From positions 1,798,001 through 1,862,000 of the forward strand of contig NZ_CP011503.1 of the NCBI RefSeq assembly GCF_001028665.1: a DNA stretch of 64,000 bases. Direction: 5' to 3'. Below the pieces are notes generated by a model. The model saw only the letters and a list, made by a program, of their open reading frames with translations. It ran no database searches and was not told the DNA's origin. Both the position numbers and the translations under genes were made by a program. How positions within the stretch are numbered: position 1 is the first letter of the stretch; each line of letters opens with the position of its first letter. Shown here in pieces: positions 1 through 9,656 of this stretch. The DNA comes from Burkholderia pyrrocinia (GTDB lineage Bacteria > Pseudomonadota > Gammaproteobacteria > Burkholderiales > Burkholderiaceae).

Positions 1-1
1 A

Positions 2-1579
2 AGTGAACTGATTCTGATCTGGGGCGCGAACCCGATCGCGTCGAGCCTGCACTTCTGGACGCGTGCGCAGGAAGCGAAGCGCCGCGGCGCGCGTCTTGTC
101 GCGATCGACCCGTATCGCTCGCTGACAGCGGAGAAATGTCATCAGCACATTGCGTTGAAGCCAGGTACCGACGGCGCATTTGCGCTGGGCATGATGCACG
201 TGCTGATTACCGAAGACCTGCTCGATCACGACTACATCGCCAGCCATACGCTCGGCTTCGATGCGCTCAAGGCGCGGGCGATGTCCTACCCGCCGGAACG
301 CGTTGCGCAGATCTGCGATATCGACGCGTCGGAACTGATCGACCTTGCGCGTCGCTACGGCACCACCCGCAAGGCGTCGATTCGCCTCAACTACGGCATG
401 CAGCGCGTACGCGGCGGCGGCAACGCCGTGCGCGCGATTGCGAGCCTGCCTGCGCTGACGGGGGCCTGGCGGGATCGGGCTGGCGGGCTGTTGCTATCGT
501 CGTCGGAATCCGCGCCGGTCAACCAGGCAGCGCTGCTGCGCCCGGATTTGATGCCGGGTTGGCCGCACAAACTGCCGCGCATCATCAACATGAACGCGAT
601 CGGCGATGCGCTGTTGCACGCTGGCGATGCAACGTTCGGGCCGAAGGTCGAAGCGGTGATCGTGTACAACTCGAATCCGGTGGCAGTCGCGCCGGATTCT
701 TCGAAGGTCGCCGCGGGGTTTTCGCGCGACGACCTGTTCACGGTCGTTCTCGAGCATTTCAAGACAGATACCGTTGATTTTGCCGATATCGTGCTGCCGG
801 CGACCACGCAGTTGGAGCATCTGGACGTCCACAAATCGTACGGCCACACCTACGTGATGGCGAACCTGCCGTCGATTCCGCCGGTCGGAGACGCACGGCC
901 GAACACGGAGATTTTTCGCGGCATCGCGCACAGCATGGGGCTCGACGAGCCCGCGCTTTATCATAGCGACGAAGAGGTCGCGCGCGCGGCGCTCCGATGG
1001 GACGATCCAACGCTCGACAGCGACTGGGAGACGTTGAAGCGGGAAGGCTGGCTGAAGCTCAAGCTGCCGGACGCGCCGTTCGCGAATGGCGGTTTCCGTA
1101 CGCCGTCGGGCAAGTGCGAGTTCTATAGCCCGCGGCTCGAGCAGATGGGCATGGATCCCGTTCCCGATTACCTGCCGCCATTCGAATCGGCAGAGTCCGC
1201 GCCCGAACTTGCCGCACGTTATCCGCTCGCGATGATTTCGCCGCCGGCGCGCCACTTCCTGAACAGCACGTTCGTGAACGTCGATAGCCTGCGCACCACG
1301 GAGGGCGAGCCGCACCTCGACATGCACCCGTCCGACGCCGAGGCGCGCGGCATCGCGGAGGGGGATGTCGTACGTATCTTCAACGACCGCGGATCCATGC
1401 AGGCGCTCGCGAGAGTTACCGATCGCGCACGTGCAGGGCTCGTTGTCGGGCTGTCGATCTGGTGGAAGAAGCTGTCGCCGGACGGCCGGAACGCAAACGA
1501 GGTGACGAGCCAGGCGTTGACCGATCTCGGCAATTCGGCGACGTTTTACGATTGCCTTGTGGAAGTTGAGCGAATTTGA
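2..1579 (+). CDS. Molybdopterin-dependent oxidoreductase, 3' part (5' end outside window)
   Basis: The reading frame is open from the first bases of the window and ends at a TGA, giving 525 visible residues, so the N-terminus is missing. The visible part matches the DMSO-reductase superfamily. It has a GANP loop and an AIDPYRS segment near the start, an NSNPV cofactor-loop motif in the middle, a DTVDFADIVLPATTQLE segment, and a C-terminal beta-barrel that would bind the pterin dinucleotide, ending in the typical DLGNSATFYDCLVEV stretch. Such enzymes use a bis-molybdopterin guanine dinucleotide and usually an N-terminal iron-sulfur cluster, which would lie upstream. Substrate cannot be told from this part. 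No signal peptide can be judged because the start is absent. Confidence 0.9.
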   Translation, partial: SELILIWGANPIASSLHFWTRAQEAKRRGARLVAIDPYRSLTAEKCHQHIALKPGTDGAFALGMMHVLITEDLLDHDYIASHTLGFDALKARAMSYPPERVAQICDIDASELIDLARRYGTTRKASIRLNYGMQRVRGGGNAVRAIASLPALTGAWRDRAGGLLLSSSESAPVNQAALLRPDLMPGWPHKLPRIINMNAIGDALLHAGDATFGPKVEAVIVYNSNPVAVAPDSSKVAAGFSRDDLFTVVLEHFKTDTVDFADIVLPATTQLEHLDVHKSYGHTYVMANLPSIPPVGDARPNTEIFRGIAHSMGLDEPALYHSDEEVARAALRWDDPTLDSDWETLKREGWLKLKLPDAPFANGGFRTPSGKCEFYSPRLEQMGMDPVPDYLPPFESAESAPELAARYPLAMISPPARHFLNSTFVNVDSLRTTEGEPHLDMHPSDAEARGIAEGDVVRIFNDRGSMQALARVTDRARAGLVVGLSIWWKKLSPDGRNANEVTSQALTDLGNSATFYDCLVEVERI

Positions 1580-1715
1580 TCGAATACCCCCGTATGATCA
1601 GACAAATTTACGCGGAAGTTCGAAGTGGACATCTAACCCTGTTGTATCGGGGCGGGCGAGCCGTTACGATGCGTTTTAGCACGACCATTCGAAAATCTGT
1701 GAGGAGACGCGCAGT

Positions 1716-3389
1716 ATGGAAAAAATTTGGCTGAAATCGTACCCACCCGGCGTTCCAGCCGAAATTGACGCGTCTCCTTATCCATCTGTCCCGGACCTCC
1801 TCGACGAAAGCTTCCGGCAGTATCGCGACCGTACGGCGTTCGTCTGCATGGGCAAGGGCATCACGTACGGCGAACTCGACAAGCTGTCGCGTCAGTTCGG
1901 CGCGTGGCTGCAATCCCGTGGTCTCGTGCGCGGTGCGCGCGTCGCAATCATGATGCCGAACGTGCTGCAGTACCCGGTGACGATTGCCGCGGTACTGCGC
2001 GCCGGCTATACCGTCGTCAACGTCAATCCGCTCTACACGCCGCGCGAGCTCGAACATCAGTTGAAGGACAGCGGCGCCGAGGCGATCGTCATCCTCGAGA
2101 ATTTCGCATCGACGCTGCAAGCCGTCATCGCCAATACGGCCGTCAAGCATGTCGTCGTCGCATCGATGGGCGACTTGCTGGGCATCAAGGGATGGCTCGT
2201 CAATTACGTCGTGCGCAACGTGAAGAAGATGGTGCCTGCGTGGCAGTTGCCATCGTTTACGCGCTTCAAGGCCGCGCTGTCGGAAGGTGCGCGGCAGGCG
2301 TTCAAGCCGCAGAAGATCGGCCCCGACGACGTCGCGTTCCTGCAATACACGGGGGGCACGACCGGCGTCGCGAAGGGCGCGACGCTGCTGCACCGGAATA
2401 TCGTGTCGAACGTGCTGCAGGCCGGCGCCTGGCATCATCCGGCTCATGAGAAGTTCCCGGAGGTGAAACAGTTCGTGACGGTTGTCGCGCTGCCGCTGTA
2501 TCACGTGTTCGCGCTGACCGTCTGCGGTTTCCTGACGATGCGCACGGGGGGCATGGGCATCCTGATCCCGAACCCGCGCGACATCGCCGGCATGATCAAG
2601 GAGCTGAAGGGCTATCAGATCTCGACGATTCCGGCCGTCAATACGCTGTACAACGCACTGCTGAACCATCCCGAATTCGATCAGCTCGACCTGTCCAAGC
2701 TCGTGATCGCCAACGGCGGCGGCATGGCGATCCAGGAGGGCGTCGCGAAGCGCTGGTATGAGAAGACCCATACGGCGATCATCGAAGGATACGGGCTGTC
2801 CGAGACGTCGCCGGTGGCGACCTGCAACCCGGTGACGGCGACCGAGTACAGCGGGACGATCGGCCTGCCGCTGCCGTCGACCGAAGTGGCGATTCGCGAC
2901 GACGCCGGCAATGACGTTGCGCTCGGCGAGCCCGGCGAGATCTGCATCCGCGGGCCGCAGGTGATGGCCGGCTACTGGAACCGGCCGGACGAGACCGAGA
3001 AGGTCATGTTCCCGGACGGCTTCTTCAAGACGGGCGACGTCGGCGTGATGGATGCGCGCGGTTACGTGAAGATCGTCGACCGGAAGAAGGACATGATTCT
3101 CGTGTCCGGCTTCAACGTGTATCCGAACGAAGTCGAGGACGTGGTGGCGTCGCATCCGGGCGTGTTCGAGGTGGCGGCGGTCGGCGTGCCGGACGAGCAT
3201 TCCGGCGAAGCCGTGAAGCTGTTCATCGTCAAGAAGGACCCGGCGCTCACCGACAAGGACATCCTTGCCTACTGCAAGGAGCGGCTCACCGGTTACAAGC
3301 GGCCGAAACTGGTCGAGTTCCGCACCGAGCTGCCGAAAACGAACGTCGGCAAGATCCTGCGGCGCGAGTTGCGCGACGGACGCGCGTAG
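1716..3389 (+). CDS. fadD: Long-chain fatty-acid--CoA ligase (AMP-forming)
   Basis: This 557-residue acyl-CoA synthetase of the ANL superfamily would activate fatty acids to acyl-CoA through an acyl-adenylate at the inner membrane, feeding beta-oxidation. The P-loop YTGGTTGVAKGATLLHRN lies near residue 211, GYGLSETSPV near 358, and TGDVGVMDARGYVKIVDRKK near 440. The C-terminal catalytic lysine is in KTNVGKILRREL. Length agrees with E. coli FadD (about 560). The ATG is preceded by GTGAGGAGACGCGCAGT, a good ribosome-binding site. The gene stands alone and is followed by an intrinsic terminator. Chain-length preference is inferred from family resemblance only. Confidence 0.92.
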   Translation: MEKIWLKSYPPGVPAEIDASPYPSVPDLLDESFRQYRDRTAFVCMGKGITYGELDKLSRQFGAWLQSRGLVRGARVAIMMPNVLQYPVTIAAVLRAGYTVVNVNPLYTPRELEHQLKDSGAEAIVILENFASTLQAVIANTAVKHVVVASMGDLLGIKGWLVNYVVRNVKKMVPAWQLPSFTRFKAALSEGARQAFKPQKIGPDDVAFLQYTGGTTGVAKGATLLHRNIVSNVLQAGAWHHPAHEKFPEVKQFVTVVALPLYHVFALTVCGFLTMRTGGMGILIPNPRDIAGMIKELKGYQISTIPAVNTLYNALLNHPEFDQLDLSKLVIANGGGMAIQEGVAKRWYEKTHTAIIEGYGLSETSPVATCNPVTATEYSGTIGLPLPSTEVAIRDDAGNDVALGEPGEICIRGPQVMAGYWNRPDETEKVMFPDGFFKTGDVGVMDARGYVKIVDRKKDMILVSGFNVYPNEVEDVVASHPGVFEVAAVGVPDEHSGEAVKLFIVKKDPALTDKDILAYCKERLTGYKRPKLVEFRTELPKTNVGKILRRELRDGRA

Positions 3390-3408
3390 CGGCGCGGTTG
3401 AACGGAAG

Positions 3409-3434
3409 AGCCCGGCTTGTGTCGGGCTTTTTTG
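3409..3434 (+). terminator. Intrinsic terminator of fadD
   Basis: AGCCCG and CGGGCT arms enclose an 8-nt loop and are followed by six T residues, 20 bases after the fadD stop codon. Confidence 0.85.
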
Positions 3435-3576
3435 TTTGCAGAGCGAGTGTGGGTTGGAAGAGGTGGTTTCGCGGGCGGATCGGGAGTTTCTACGCAGCGG
3501 ACGGACGCGGAGCCCCGGCGACGCATGATGCGCGACCAGTCGATCCGCCGCACTCCCGCTTTGCCGCCGCACCGCA

Positions 3577-3603
3577 AAAGAAAAAGGCGCCCGAAGGCGC
3601 CTT
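3577..3603 (-). terminator. Intrinsic terminator of the porin gene
   Basis: Read on the minus strand, arms AAGGCGCC and GGCGCCTT enclose a stable TTCG tetraloop and are followed by a T-rich tract. It lies 30 bases beyond the porin stop codon. Confidence 0.85.
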
Positions 3604-3633
3604 CAATATGCTGCGGCTTGTCAGGCAAGCTGA

Positions 3634-4791
3634 TTAGAACTTGTGACGGATGCCGACGCGTGCTGCGACCTGGTTGCTGGTGCTCGACCCTGCGAGACCG
3701 TTGATCGCTGCCTTTGCCTGAACGACGTTGCCGTTCGCGTCGAGCGCGTTGCCCGATGCGTGCTGGTACACGCCGATCACGTAGACGTCGGTGCGCTTCG
3801 ACAGGAAGTAGTCGACGCCCAGCGAGCCCTGGTGGTACTTGGCTGCCGAGTTGCCGTCGATCTTGCTGCCTTGCGTGTAGTCGTACGCTGCGCCGAGAAT
3901 CAGCGCCGGGGTCAGCTGATACTTGAAGTTGATTTCGCCGTTGTTGAACGTCGCGGTCTGGTTCACGAACGGACCGACCGAGAAGCCCTTGAACTTCGTG
4001 TTCGAGTACGTTGCGCCGATGGTCGCTGCGCCGAACGTGTAAGCGCCGCCCGCGCCGATGACCTGGTACGTGTTCGCGTTGTTCGCGTATGCGCCGTAGA
4101 CCGGCGACGACACTGCCGTCGTCGCAGCCGTCGAGCCGTTGTTGAACATGCCGCCGAAGTTGCCCGGCGTACGTGCGTTCAAGTAGCCGACACCCAAGAC
4201 CAACGGGCCGTTGTTGTAGCCTGCGCCGAGCGACCAGACCTGGTTCTTCGAGAACTGGCCTGCCTGGCCGCCGAAGCTGTACAAGCCGCCGAACGTGAAG
4301 CCGCCAAACGACTGGCTCGTGAACTTGACCGCGTTGTTCACACGATAGGCGTTGTTGAAGTTGTCGAGGTCGCCCGGGTGAGCCGCGATGTAGCCGCCCC
4401 ACTGGTCGCCTGCCTCGAGCGGGCCGACGAAGTCGACGACGGAGTCGTACTGACGACCCAGCGTGACCGTACCGTACTGGCTCGACAGGCCGACGTAAGC
4501 CTGACGGCCGAACATCAGGCCGCCCTGACCGAGCTTGCCGCTGTTCACGTCGAAACCGTTTTCGAGGGTGAAGATCGCCTTCAGGCCGCCACCGAGGTCT
4601 TCGGTGCCGCGCAGGCCGAAGCGGCTGCCTTGCATCACGCCGCTTGCCATGCTGTACAGGTGCTTGCCGCCCGCGTTGTTGTTGAAGAGCAGGCCTTCAT
4701 CGATGATGCCGTAAAGCGTCACGCTGCTTTGCGCATGGGCAGCGCCAGCAAACGCGCCCAGCGCGACGAGCGCGAGAAGCGACTTTTTCAT
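3634..4791 (-). CDS. Gram-negative general porin (OmpC/Omp32-like)
   Basis: This 385-residue outer-membrane beta-barrel porin would allow diffusion of small hydrophilic solutes. The chosen ATG gives a clear signal peptide (MKKSLLALVALGAFAGAAHA, cleavage after AHA), and GGAG lies upstream; an in-frame ATG seven codons further out is not needed. The mature protein opens with the classic QSSVTLYGIIDEG strand, continues with SRFGLRGTEDLGGGLKAIF, and ends in the aromatic terminal signature RVGIRHKF, recognised by the BAM complex. Many such porin paralogues exist in Burkholderia, so a specific name cannot be given. The 276-bp upstream gap would hold its promoter; TTGTGG and TACATT spaced 16 bp are plausible -35/-10 elements. 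Confidence 0.93.
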   Translation of the reverse strand: MKKSLLALVALGAFAGAAHAQSSVTLYGIIDEGLLFNNNAGGKHLYSMASGVMQGSRFGLRGTEDLGGGLKAIFTLENGFDVNSGKLGQGGLMFGRQAYVGLSSQYGTVTLGRQYDSVVDFVGPLEAGDQWGGYIAAHPGDLDNFNNAYRVNNAVKFTSQSFGGFTFGGLYSFGGQAGQFSKNQVWSLGAGYNNGPLVLGVGYLNARTPGNFGGMFNNGSTAATTAVSSPVYGAYANNANTYQVIGAGGAYTFGAATIGATYSNTKFKGFSVGPFVNQTATFNNGEINFKYQLTPALILGAAYDYTQGSKIDGNSAAKYHQGSLGVDYFLSKRTDVYVIGVYQHASGNALDANGNVVQAKAAINGLAGSSTSNQVAARVGIRHKF

Positions 4792-5067
4792 TAACGGATC
4801 TCCAAGAATCACTGAATTTTTTTGGCGGGGCGGATAGTTATGTTCTGTTGACGGGCCCCATCAACTTCACAAGAAGTCGCACGTAATGTAGCAAAACCGT
4901 TTTTTGCCACAAAGCGAAATGCCGCAGCTCAAGGTCGCCATGTTTCCTTTATGCAACAATGGTTAAAATCACGGGTTAACCGCAATTTCCGCTGAATAAT
5001 CAAGTCGGTTACGCAGCGGACTCGTGCCCGTGCCGCTCGCGGCGGCACATGCAGCCAGGAGAACAGG

Positions 5068-5694
5068 ATGGTGTTGGATGAACTGATCAACGAATTCGAT
5101 CGCGGCCTGCGATCGCTGACCGGCATCAGCCGGATGAGCCGGCCGGTGCCCGCGCCGGCCGACGCGCCGGACGTCGAGCTGACGCCCGCGGAGCGGACGC
5201 ATGCCGCCGGGCTGATGCGCGTGAACCACGTCGGCGAAGTCTGCGCGCAGGCGCTCTACCAGGCGCAGAAACTCACCGCGCGCACGGCGTCGGCGAAGGC
5301 GATGTTCGAGGAGGCCGCGCGTGAGGAGGAGGACCACCTCGCGTGGACCGCGCACCGCCTGAAAGAACTCGATTCGCGCCCGAGCCTGCTGAACCCGCTG
5401 TGGTATGCCGGCGCGCTTGCGATCGGCGTGGCGGCCGGCACGCTCGGCGACAAGGTCAGCCTCGGTTTCATGGCCGAGACGGAGCGGCAGGTCGAAAATC
5501 ACCTGGAAGGCCATATGTCGGAGCTGCCGGCGGCCGACACCGCGTCGCGCGCGATCGTCGACCAGATGCGTATCGACGAAGTGAAGCACGGCAAGGCCGC
5601 GACCGACGCAGGCGGGATCGAACTGCCGCTGCCCGCGCGGATGCTGATGCGCGCCGCGTCGAAAGTCATGACGAGCACTGCGTACTATCTGTGA
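5068..5694 (+). CDS. coq7: Demethoxyubiquinone hydroxylase (Coq7 family)
   Basis: The product hydroxylates the demethoxyubiquinone ring in the penultimate part of ubiquinone synthesis. The 208-residue protein carries ferritin-like di-iron motifs: [12 protein letters not shown] near residue 57, [15 protein letters not shown] near 89, ENHLEGH near 148 and [11 protein letters not shown] near 170, supplying the glutamates and histidines that bind two irons. It is the bacterial Coq7 type, not a UbiF flavoprotein. The ATG follows AGGAGAACAGG. A GC-rich inverted repeat lies just after the stop (5703-5730) but lacks a T tract. Confidence 0.92.
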   Translation: MVLDELINEFDRGLRSLTGISRMSRPVPAPADAPDVELTPAERTHAAGLMRVNHVGEVCAQALYQAQKLTARTASAKAMFEEAAREEEDHLAWTAHRLKELDSRPSLLNPLWYAGALAIGVAAGTLGDKVSLGFMAETERQVENHLEGHMSELPAADTASRAIVDQMRIDEVKHGKAATDAGGIELPLPARMLMRAASKVMTSTAYYL

Positions 5695-5945
5695 GATTTG
5701 CGCCGGGGCGACGCGTGACGCCGCCCCGGTTCACCGCCCCCGATACCGCCCGTTTATTCCACGTTTTCCCGCCCCCGAAAGCCCCGTCCGCACACCCGTC
5801 TGGCTCGTCTTTCTCATGTATCACCTTCACATGTTGCACTAGCTCATTCATTTATAACGGTTTTTGGAATGAGGGGCCGCATGAGCATGTGCGCGTAAGT
5901 CCTTGTTCTAACTAACAAAATTCGTCAAAAAAGCGGGCCGCTCCC
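5695..5945. other. Intergenic region upstream of the dcw cluster
   Basis: No coding signal is seen here. An inverted repeat CCGGGGCG/CGCCCCGG (about 5703-5730) follows coq7. The rest is AT-richer than its surroundings and leads into the mraZ promoter. I see nothing else recognisable. Confidence 0.5.
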
Positions 5946-5974
5946 TTGACCGTGCCACACCCTTCCTCTAAAGT
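5946..5974 (+). promoter_or_regulatory. Promoter of mraZ and the dcw cluster
   Basis: TTGACC at 5946-5951 and TAAAGT at 5969-5974 are separated by exactly 17 bp, a good sigma-70 arrangement. Transcription would begin near 5981, about 100 nt before the mraZ GTG. The -10 element overlaps the first of the MraZ-type repeats. Confidence 0.75.
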
Positions 5975-6009
5975 GGGAGACAGTGTGAGAAAGTGTATTT
6001 TTGTGTGAT
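5970..6009 (+). promoter_or_regulatory. Probable MraZ operator: four 10-bp direct repeats
   Basis: Four decamers follow one another without gaps: AAAGTGGGAG, ACAGTGTGAG, AAAGTGTATT and TTTGTGTGAT. Each has a GTGKR-like core in the same register. MraZ is known to bind short G-rich or AAAGTG boxes repeated every 10 bp upstream of its own gene (E. coli TGGGN repeats; Mollicutes AAAGTG boxes). The position over the -10 and start site fits autorepression of the whole cluster. Binding itself is inferred. Confidence 0.75.
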
Positions 6010-6080
6010 TTGGCGGGCTATTCCGGCTAAATTCTCAGCATTGGTCGGGTACTTCGGTGCCCTGAACGGGAGAGCGGAAA

Positions 6081-6509
6081 GTGTTCCAAGGGGCGTCGGC
6101 GCTGACGCTCGATGCGAAAGGGCGGATGTCGGTGCCGGCTCGCTATCGCGAAGCGCTGCAAGGACAGGCAGAAGGACGGGTGACTGTGACCAAGCACCCG
6201 GACGGCTGCCTGTTGCTGTTTCCGCGCCCTGAATGGGAAGTGTTCCGCGCCAAGATCGCCGCGCTGCCGATGGACGCGCACTGGTGGCGGCGAATTTTTC
6301 TCGGCAATGCGATGGACGTCGATCTCGACAGCGCGGGCCGGATTCTTGTATCGCCCGAGCTGCGCATGGCAGCCGGACTGGAAAAGGAAGTCATGTTGTT
6401 GGGAATGGGTAGTCACTTCGAGCTGTGGGATTCGCAGACCTACAACGCGAAGGAGCAGGCAGCGATGGCGCAGGGCATGCCCGACGCGCTGAAGAATTTC
6501 ACGTTCTGA
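6081..6509 (+). CDS. mraZ: Transcriptional regulator MraZ
   Basis: MraZ is a ring-forming DNA-binding repressor of the dcw cluster. The 142-residue protein has the two expected SpoVT/AbrB-like halves with their DxKGR-type motifs: [17 protein letters not shown] near residue 9 and [16 protein letters not shown] near 79. The GTG start is preceded by a purine-rich GGGAGAGCGGAAA stretch. It is the first gene of the cluster, and rsmH follows 23 bp later. The 10-bp repeats 70-110 bp upstream are its likely target. Confidence 0.95.
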   Translation: MFQGASALTLDAKGRMSVPARYREALQGQAEGRVTVTKHPDGCLLLFPRPEWEVFRAKIAALPMDAHWWRRIFLGNAMDVDLDSAGRILVSPELRMAAGLEKEVMLLGMGSHFELWDSQTYNAKEQAAMAQGMPDALKNFTF

Positions 6510-6532
6510 TTGCGGTGACGGAGACGCCCGCG

Positions 6533-7474
6533 ATGGGAAACGAATTGCAGCATCGGACAGTGTTGTTGGATGAAGCGGTCGAGTCGCTCGTGACGCGGCC
6601 GGATGGCGTTTATGTCGACGGCACGTTCGGGCGCGGCGGTCACAGCCGCGCGGTGCTTGAGCGGCTGGCGCCGACCGGGCGGCTGATCGCGTTCGACAAG
6701 GATCCGAGGGCGATCGAGACGGCGCAGGGCATCGAGGATGCGCGCTTCTCGATCGTGCATGACAGCTTTGCATCGATGCGCGACGCGCTTGCGGCGCGCG
6801 GCGTCGAGAAGGTGTCGGGTGTGTTGCTGGATCTGGGCGTGTCCTCGCCGCAGGTGGACGATCCGGCGCGCGGCTTCAGCTTCCGCGCCGATGGTCCGCT
6901 GGACATGCGAATGGATCCGACGCGTGGCGAGTCGGCGGCCGAATGGCTCGCGCGGGCTTCGGTGCAGGAATTGACGGAGGTGATACGAGATTATGGGGAA
7001 GAACGGTTTGCTTTTCAGATTGCAAAGGCGCTTGTTGCTCGCCGGGCAGAGTCCGACCGTCTTGGGCCTCTCGACACCACGGGCGAGCTTGCCCAAATCG
7101 TGGGTCACGTCGTCAAAACCCGTGAGAAGGGCAAGGATCCGGCAACCCGCACCTTTCAGGCTATACGGATTCACGTCAATCAAGAGCTTGCGGACCTGCA
7201 AGTCGTACTAGACGCGGCACTGTCGTTGCTGGAGCAAGGGGGGCGGCTGGTGGTCATCAGCTTTCATTCACTCGAGGACCGGATCGTCAAGCGATTCATG
7301 CAGGCACACGCCAGTGCGCCCGCGGTCGATCGTCGCCTGCCGATCCGTGCCGTCGACCTCCCGAGCCCGCCGCTCAAGATCATCAGCCGCCAGTTTCCGA
7401 GTGAAGCGGAGGTCGCCGCGAATCCGCGCGCCCGGTCCGCCGTGATGCGCATTGCGGAGCGCGTCACGCCATGA
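6533..7474 (+). CDS. rsmH: 16S rRNA (cytosine(1402)-N4)-methyltransferase
   Basis: RsmH methylates N4 of C1402 in the 16S rRNA decoding centre using S-adenosylmethionine. The 313-residue protein starts [19 protein letters not shown], the conserved MraW beginning. [16 protein letters not shown] (near residue 25) forms the SAM-binding loop, and later segments include [20 protein letters not shown] and [15 protein letters not shown]. An in-frame GTG six codons upstream is possible, but the ATG gives the family's usual N-terminus. The stop overlaps the ftsL start (ATGA). Confidence 0.95.
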   Translation: MGNELQHRTVLLDEAVESLVTRPDGVYVDGTFGRGGHSRAVLERLAPTGRLIAFDKDPRAIETAQGIEDARFSIVHDSFASMRDALAARGVEKVSGVLLDLGVSSPQVDDPARGFSFRADGPLDMRMDPTRGESAAEWLARASVQELTEVIRDYGEERFAFQIAKALVARRAESDRLGPLDTTGELAQIVGHVVKTREKGKDPATRTFQAIRIHVNQELADLQVVLDAALSLLEQGGRLVVISFHSLEDRIVKRFMQAHASAPAVDRRLPIRAVDLPSPPLKIISRQFPSEAEVAANPRARSAVMRIAERVTP

Positions 7475-7812
7475 GCCGCTTCAATATCTTCCTGCTGATC
7501 ATCGTGATGGGCTGCGCGCTGTCGGTCGTCAACTCGACGAACCAGCAGCGGCAGATCTTCATCCAGTTGCAGCGCGCGCAGTCGCAGGAGCGTCAGCTCC
7601 AGCAGGACTACGCGCAGCTTCAATATCAGCAGAGCGCGCTGTCGAAGACGTCGCGCATCGAGCAGCTCGCGAACGACTCGCTGAAGATGCAGCCGATCAC
7701 GACCGGCCGCACGCAATACCTGACGCTGCCGCCGGGCGCCGCGAAGGCGATCGACGCGCCGATCCCTGCTTCGGCCGACACGGCCGGCAAGGGCAAGGGG
7801 GCCGCGCGATGA
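7471..7812 (+). CDS. ftsL: Cell division protein FtsL
   Basis: FtsL is a small bitopic septal protein that links FtsQ/FtsB to the FtsWI synthase. Of its 113 residues, 3-19 form a membrane segment ([17 protein letters not shown]). A periplasmic, glutamine- and leucine-rich coiled coil follows (roughly 25-75), then a short polar tail. Sequence conservation in FtsL is low, so identification rests on architecture and on its place between rsmH and ftsI. Both junctions are ATGA overlaps, suggesting translational coupling. Confidence 0.93.
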   Translation: MSRFNIFLLIIVMGCALSVVNSTNQQRQIFIQLQRAQSQERQLQQDYAQLQYQQSALSKTSRIEQLANDSLKMQPITTGRTQYLTLPPGAAKAIDAPIPASADTAGKGKGAAR

Positions 7813-9656
7813 AGCCGTCGCAAAAGCGCCAGAACGTGAAATTCACGTCGAGCCCCGTGCTGGGCGTGCATCTGCCGATGTGGCGCTCGAAGCTCGTCGT
7901 GTTCATGCTGTTCATGGCGTTCGTCGCGCTGGCCGCACGGGCGTTCTGGATCCAGGGGCCCGGCAACGCGTTCTACCAGAAGCAGGGCGAAAGCCGCTAC
8001 CAGCGCACGCTCGAGCTGCCCGCGACGCGCGGCAAGATCCTCGACCGTAACGGGCTCGTGCTCGCGACGAGCCTCCCCGTACGCGCGATCTGGGCGATTC
8101 CCGACGCGGTGCCGGACGATCTCGACGCCGACAAGGTCAACCAGCTCGGCAAGCTCCTCGGCATGACGCCGAAGGAACTGCGCGTGAAGCTTTCGCAAGA
8201 CAAGGGTTTCGTCTACGTAAAGCGCCAGGTGCCGATCGACATCGCGGACAAGGTCGCCGCGCTCGACATTCCGGGCATCTACCAGCGCAACGAATACAAG
8301 CGCTTCTATCCGGAAGGCGAGATCACCGCGCACCTGATCGGCTTCACGAACGTCGAGGACGAAGGGCAGGAGGGCGTCGAGCTCGGCGACCAGAAGATGC
8401 TGTCCGGCACGTCGGGCGTGCGCCGCGTGATCAAGGACCGGATGGGGCACATCGTCGAGGACGTCGCCGAGCAGATCCCGCCGCACAACGGGACCGACGT
8501 CGACCTGTCGATCGACAGCAAGATCCAGTACATCGCGTACGCGAACCTGAAGGCCGCCGTCGAGAAATTCAAGGCGAAGGCCGGCGCGGCGATGGTCGTC
8601 GACGTGCGCACCGGCGAGGTGCTCGCGCTCGTCAACTACCCGACTTACAACCCGAACGACCGCTCGCGCATGACGGGCGAGCAGTTGCGCAACCGGATCA
8701 TGACCGACGTGTTCGAACCGGGTTCGATCATGAAGCCGTTCACGGTGTCGCTCGCGCTCGACCTGCATCGCGTGACGCCGAACACGCTCGTCGAGACGGG
8801 CAACGGGCATTTCGTGCTCGACGGCGCACCAATTACCGACGACGCGGGTTTCGGCACGCTGACGGTCGGCGGCGTGATCCAGAAGTCGAGCAACATCGGC
8901 GCGACGAAGATCGCGATGACGATGCGGCCCGAGGAAATGTGGAATATGTATACCGGCATCGGCCTCGGTCAGGCGCCGAAGGTCGGCTTCCCGGGCGCGG
9001 TGGCCGGCCGCCTGCGGCCGTGGAAGAGCTGGCGGCGCATCGAGCAGGCGACGATGTCGTACGGCTACGGCCTGTCGGTGTCGCTGTTCCAGCTCGCTCG
9101 GGCGTACACGGCGATCGCGCACGACGGCGAGCTGATGCCCGTGACCATTTTCAAGACCGACCCCAACCAGCAGGTCGTGGGCACGCAGGTGTTCAACCCG
9201 ACCACCGCGCGCGAAGTGCGCGCGATGCTCGAGACGGTGGTCGCGCCGGGCGGCACGTCGCCGGATGCGGCCGTGCCGGGCTATCGCGTCGGCGGCAAGA
9301 GCGGTACCGCGTACAAGCATGAAGGCCATGGTTATACGCGCAAGTACCGCGCATCGTTCGTCGGCATGGCGCCGATGCCGAATCCGCGTATCGTCGTCGC
9401 GGTGTCGGTCGACGAGCCGACCGCCGGCAGCCACTTCGGCGGCCAGGTGTCCGGCCCCGTATTCTCGGCGATCGCCGGCGACACGATGCGTGCGCTGAAC
9501 GTGCCGCCGAACATGCCGATCAAGCAGCTCGTCGTGTCTGACGATTCGCCGGCAGCACCTGCCGCACCGGGGCCGCAAAAGCTGGCCGCGGGTGGCGGTG
9601 CGAAGCATATGATCGTGTCCAGCACGACGCGTAATTCACCAGGAGTTGTTCGATGA
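7809..9656 (+). CDS. ftsI: Septal peptidoglycan transpeptidase (PBP3)
   Basis: FtsI crosslinks septal peptidoglycan together with the glycosyltransferase FtsW. The 615-residue protein has a short cytoplasmic N-terminus, a membrane anchor near residues 28-48, the PBP dimerisation domain beginning at the RGKILDRNG motif, and a C-terminal transpeptidase domain. The active-site serine is in EPGSIMKPF near residue 305, the second motif is KSSN near 361, and KSGT is near 497. The start overlaps the ftsL stop (ATGA) and its own stop overlaps murE. Confidence 0.96.
   Translation: MKPSQKRQNVKFTSSPVLGVHLPMWRSKLVVFMLFMAFVALAARAFWIQGPGNAFYQKQGESRYQRTLELPATRGKILDRNGLVLATSLPVRAIWAIPDAVPDDLDADKVNQLGKLLGMTPKELRVKLSQDKGFVYVKRQVPIDIADKVAALDIPGIYQRNEYKRFYPEGEITAHLIGFTNVEDEGQEGVELGDQKMLSGTSGVRRVIKDRMGHIVEDVAEQIPPHNGTDVDLSIDSKIQYIAYANLKAAVEKFKAKAGAAMVVDVRTGEVLALVNYPTYNPNDRSRMTGEQLRNRIMTDVFEPGSIMKPFTVSLALDLHRVTPNTLVETGNGHFVLDGAPITDDAGFGTLTVGGVIQKSSNIGATKIAMTMRPEEMWNMYTGIGLGQAPKVGFPGAVAGRLRPWKSWRRIEQATMSYGYGLSVSLFQLARAYTAIAHDGELMPVTIFKTDPNQQVVGTQVFNPTTAREVRAMLETVVAPGGTSPDAAVPGYRVGGKSGTAYKHEGHGYTRKYRASFVGMAPMPNPRIVVAVSVDEPTAGSHFGGQVSGPVFSAIAGDTMRALNVPPNMPIKQLVVSDDSPAAPAAPGPQKLAAGGGAKHMIVSSTTRNSPGVVR

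Noticed and set aside
3398..3637. Overlapping short frames between fadD and the porin gene
   Set aside because: They run through two intrinsic terminators and have no ribosome site or family resemblance.
5703..5730. GC-rich inverted repeat after coq7 as an intrinsic terminator
   Set aside because: No T tract follows, so it is mentioned only as a structure in the intergenic entry.
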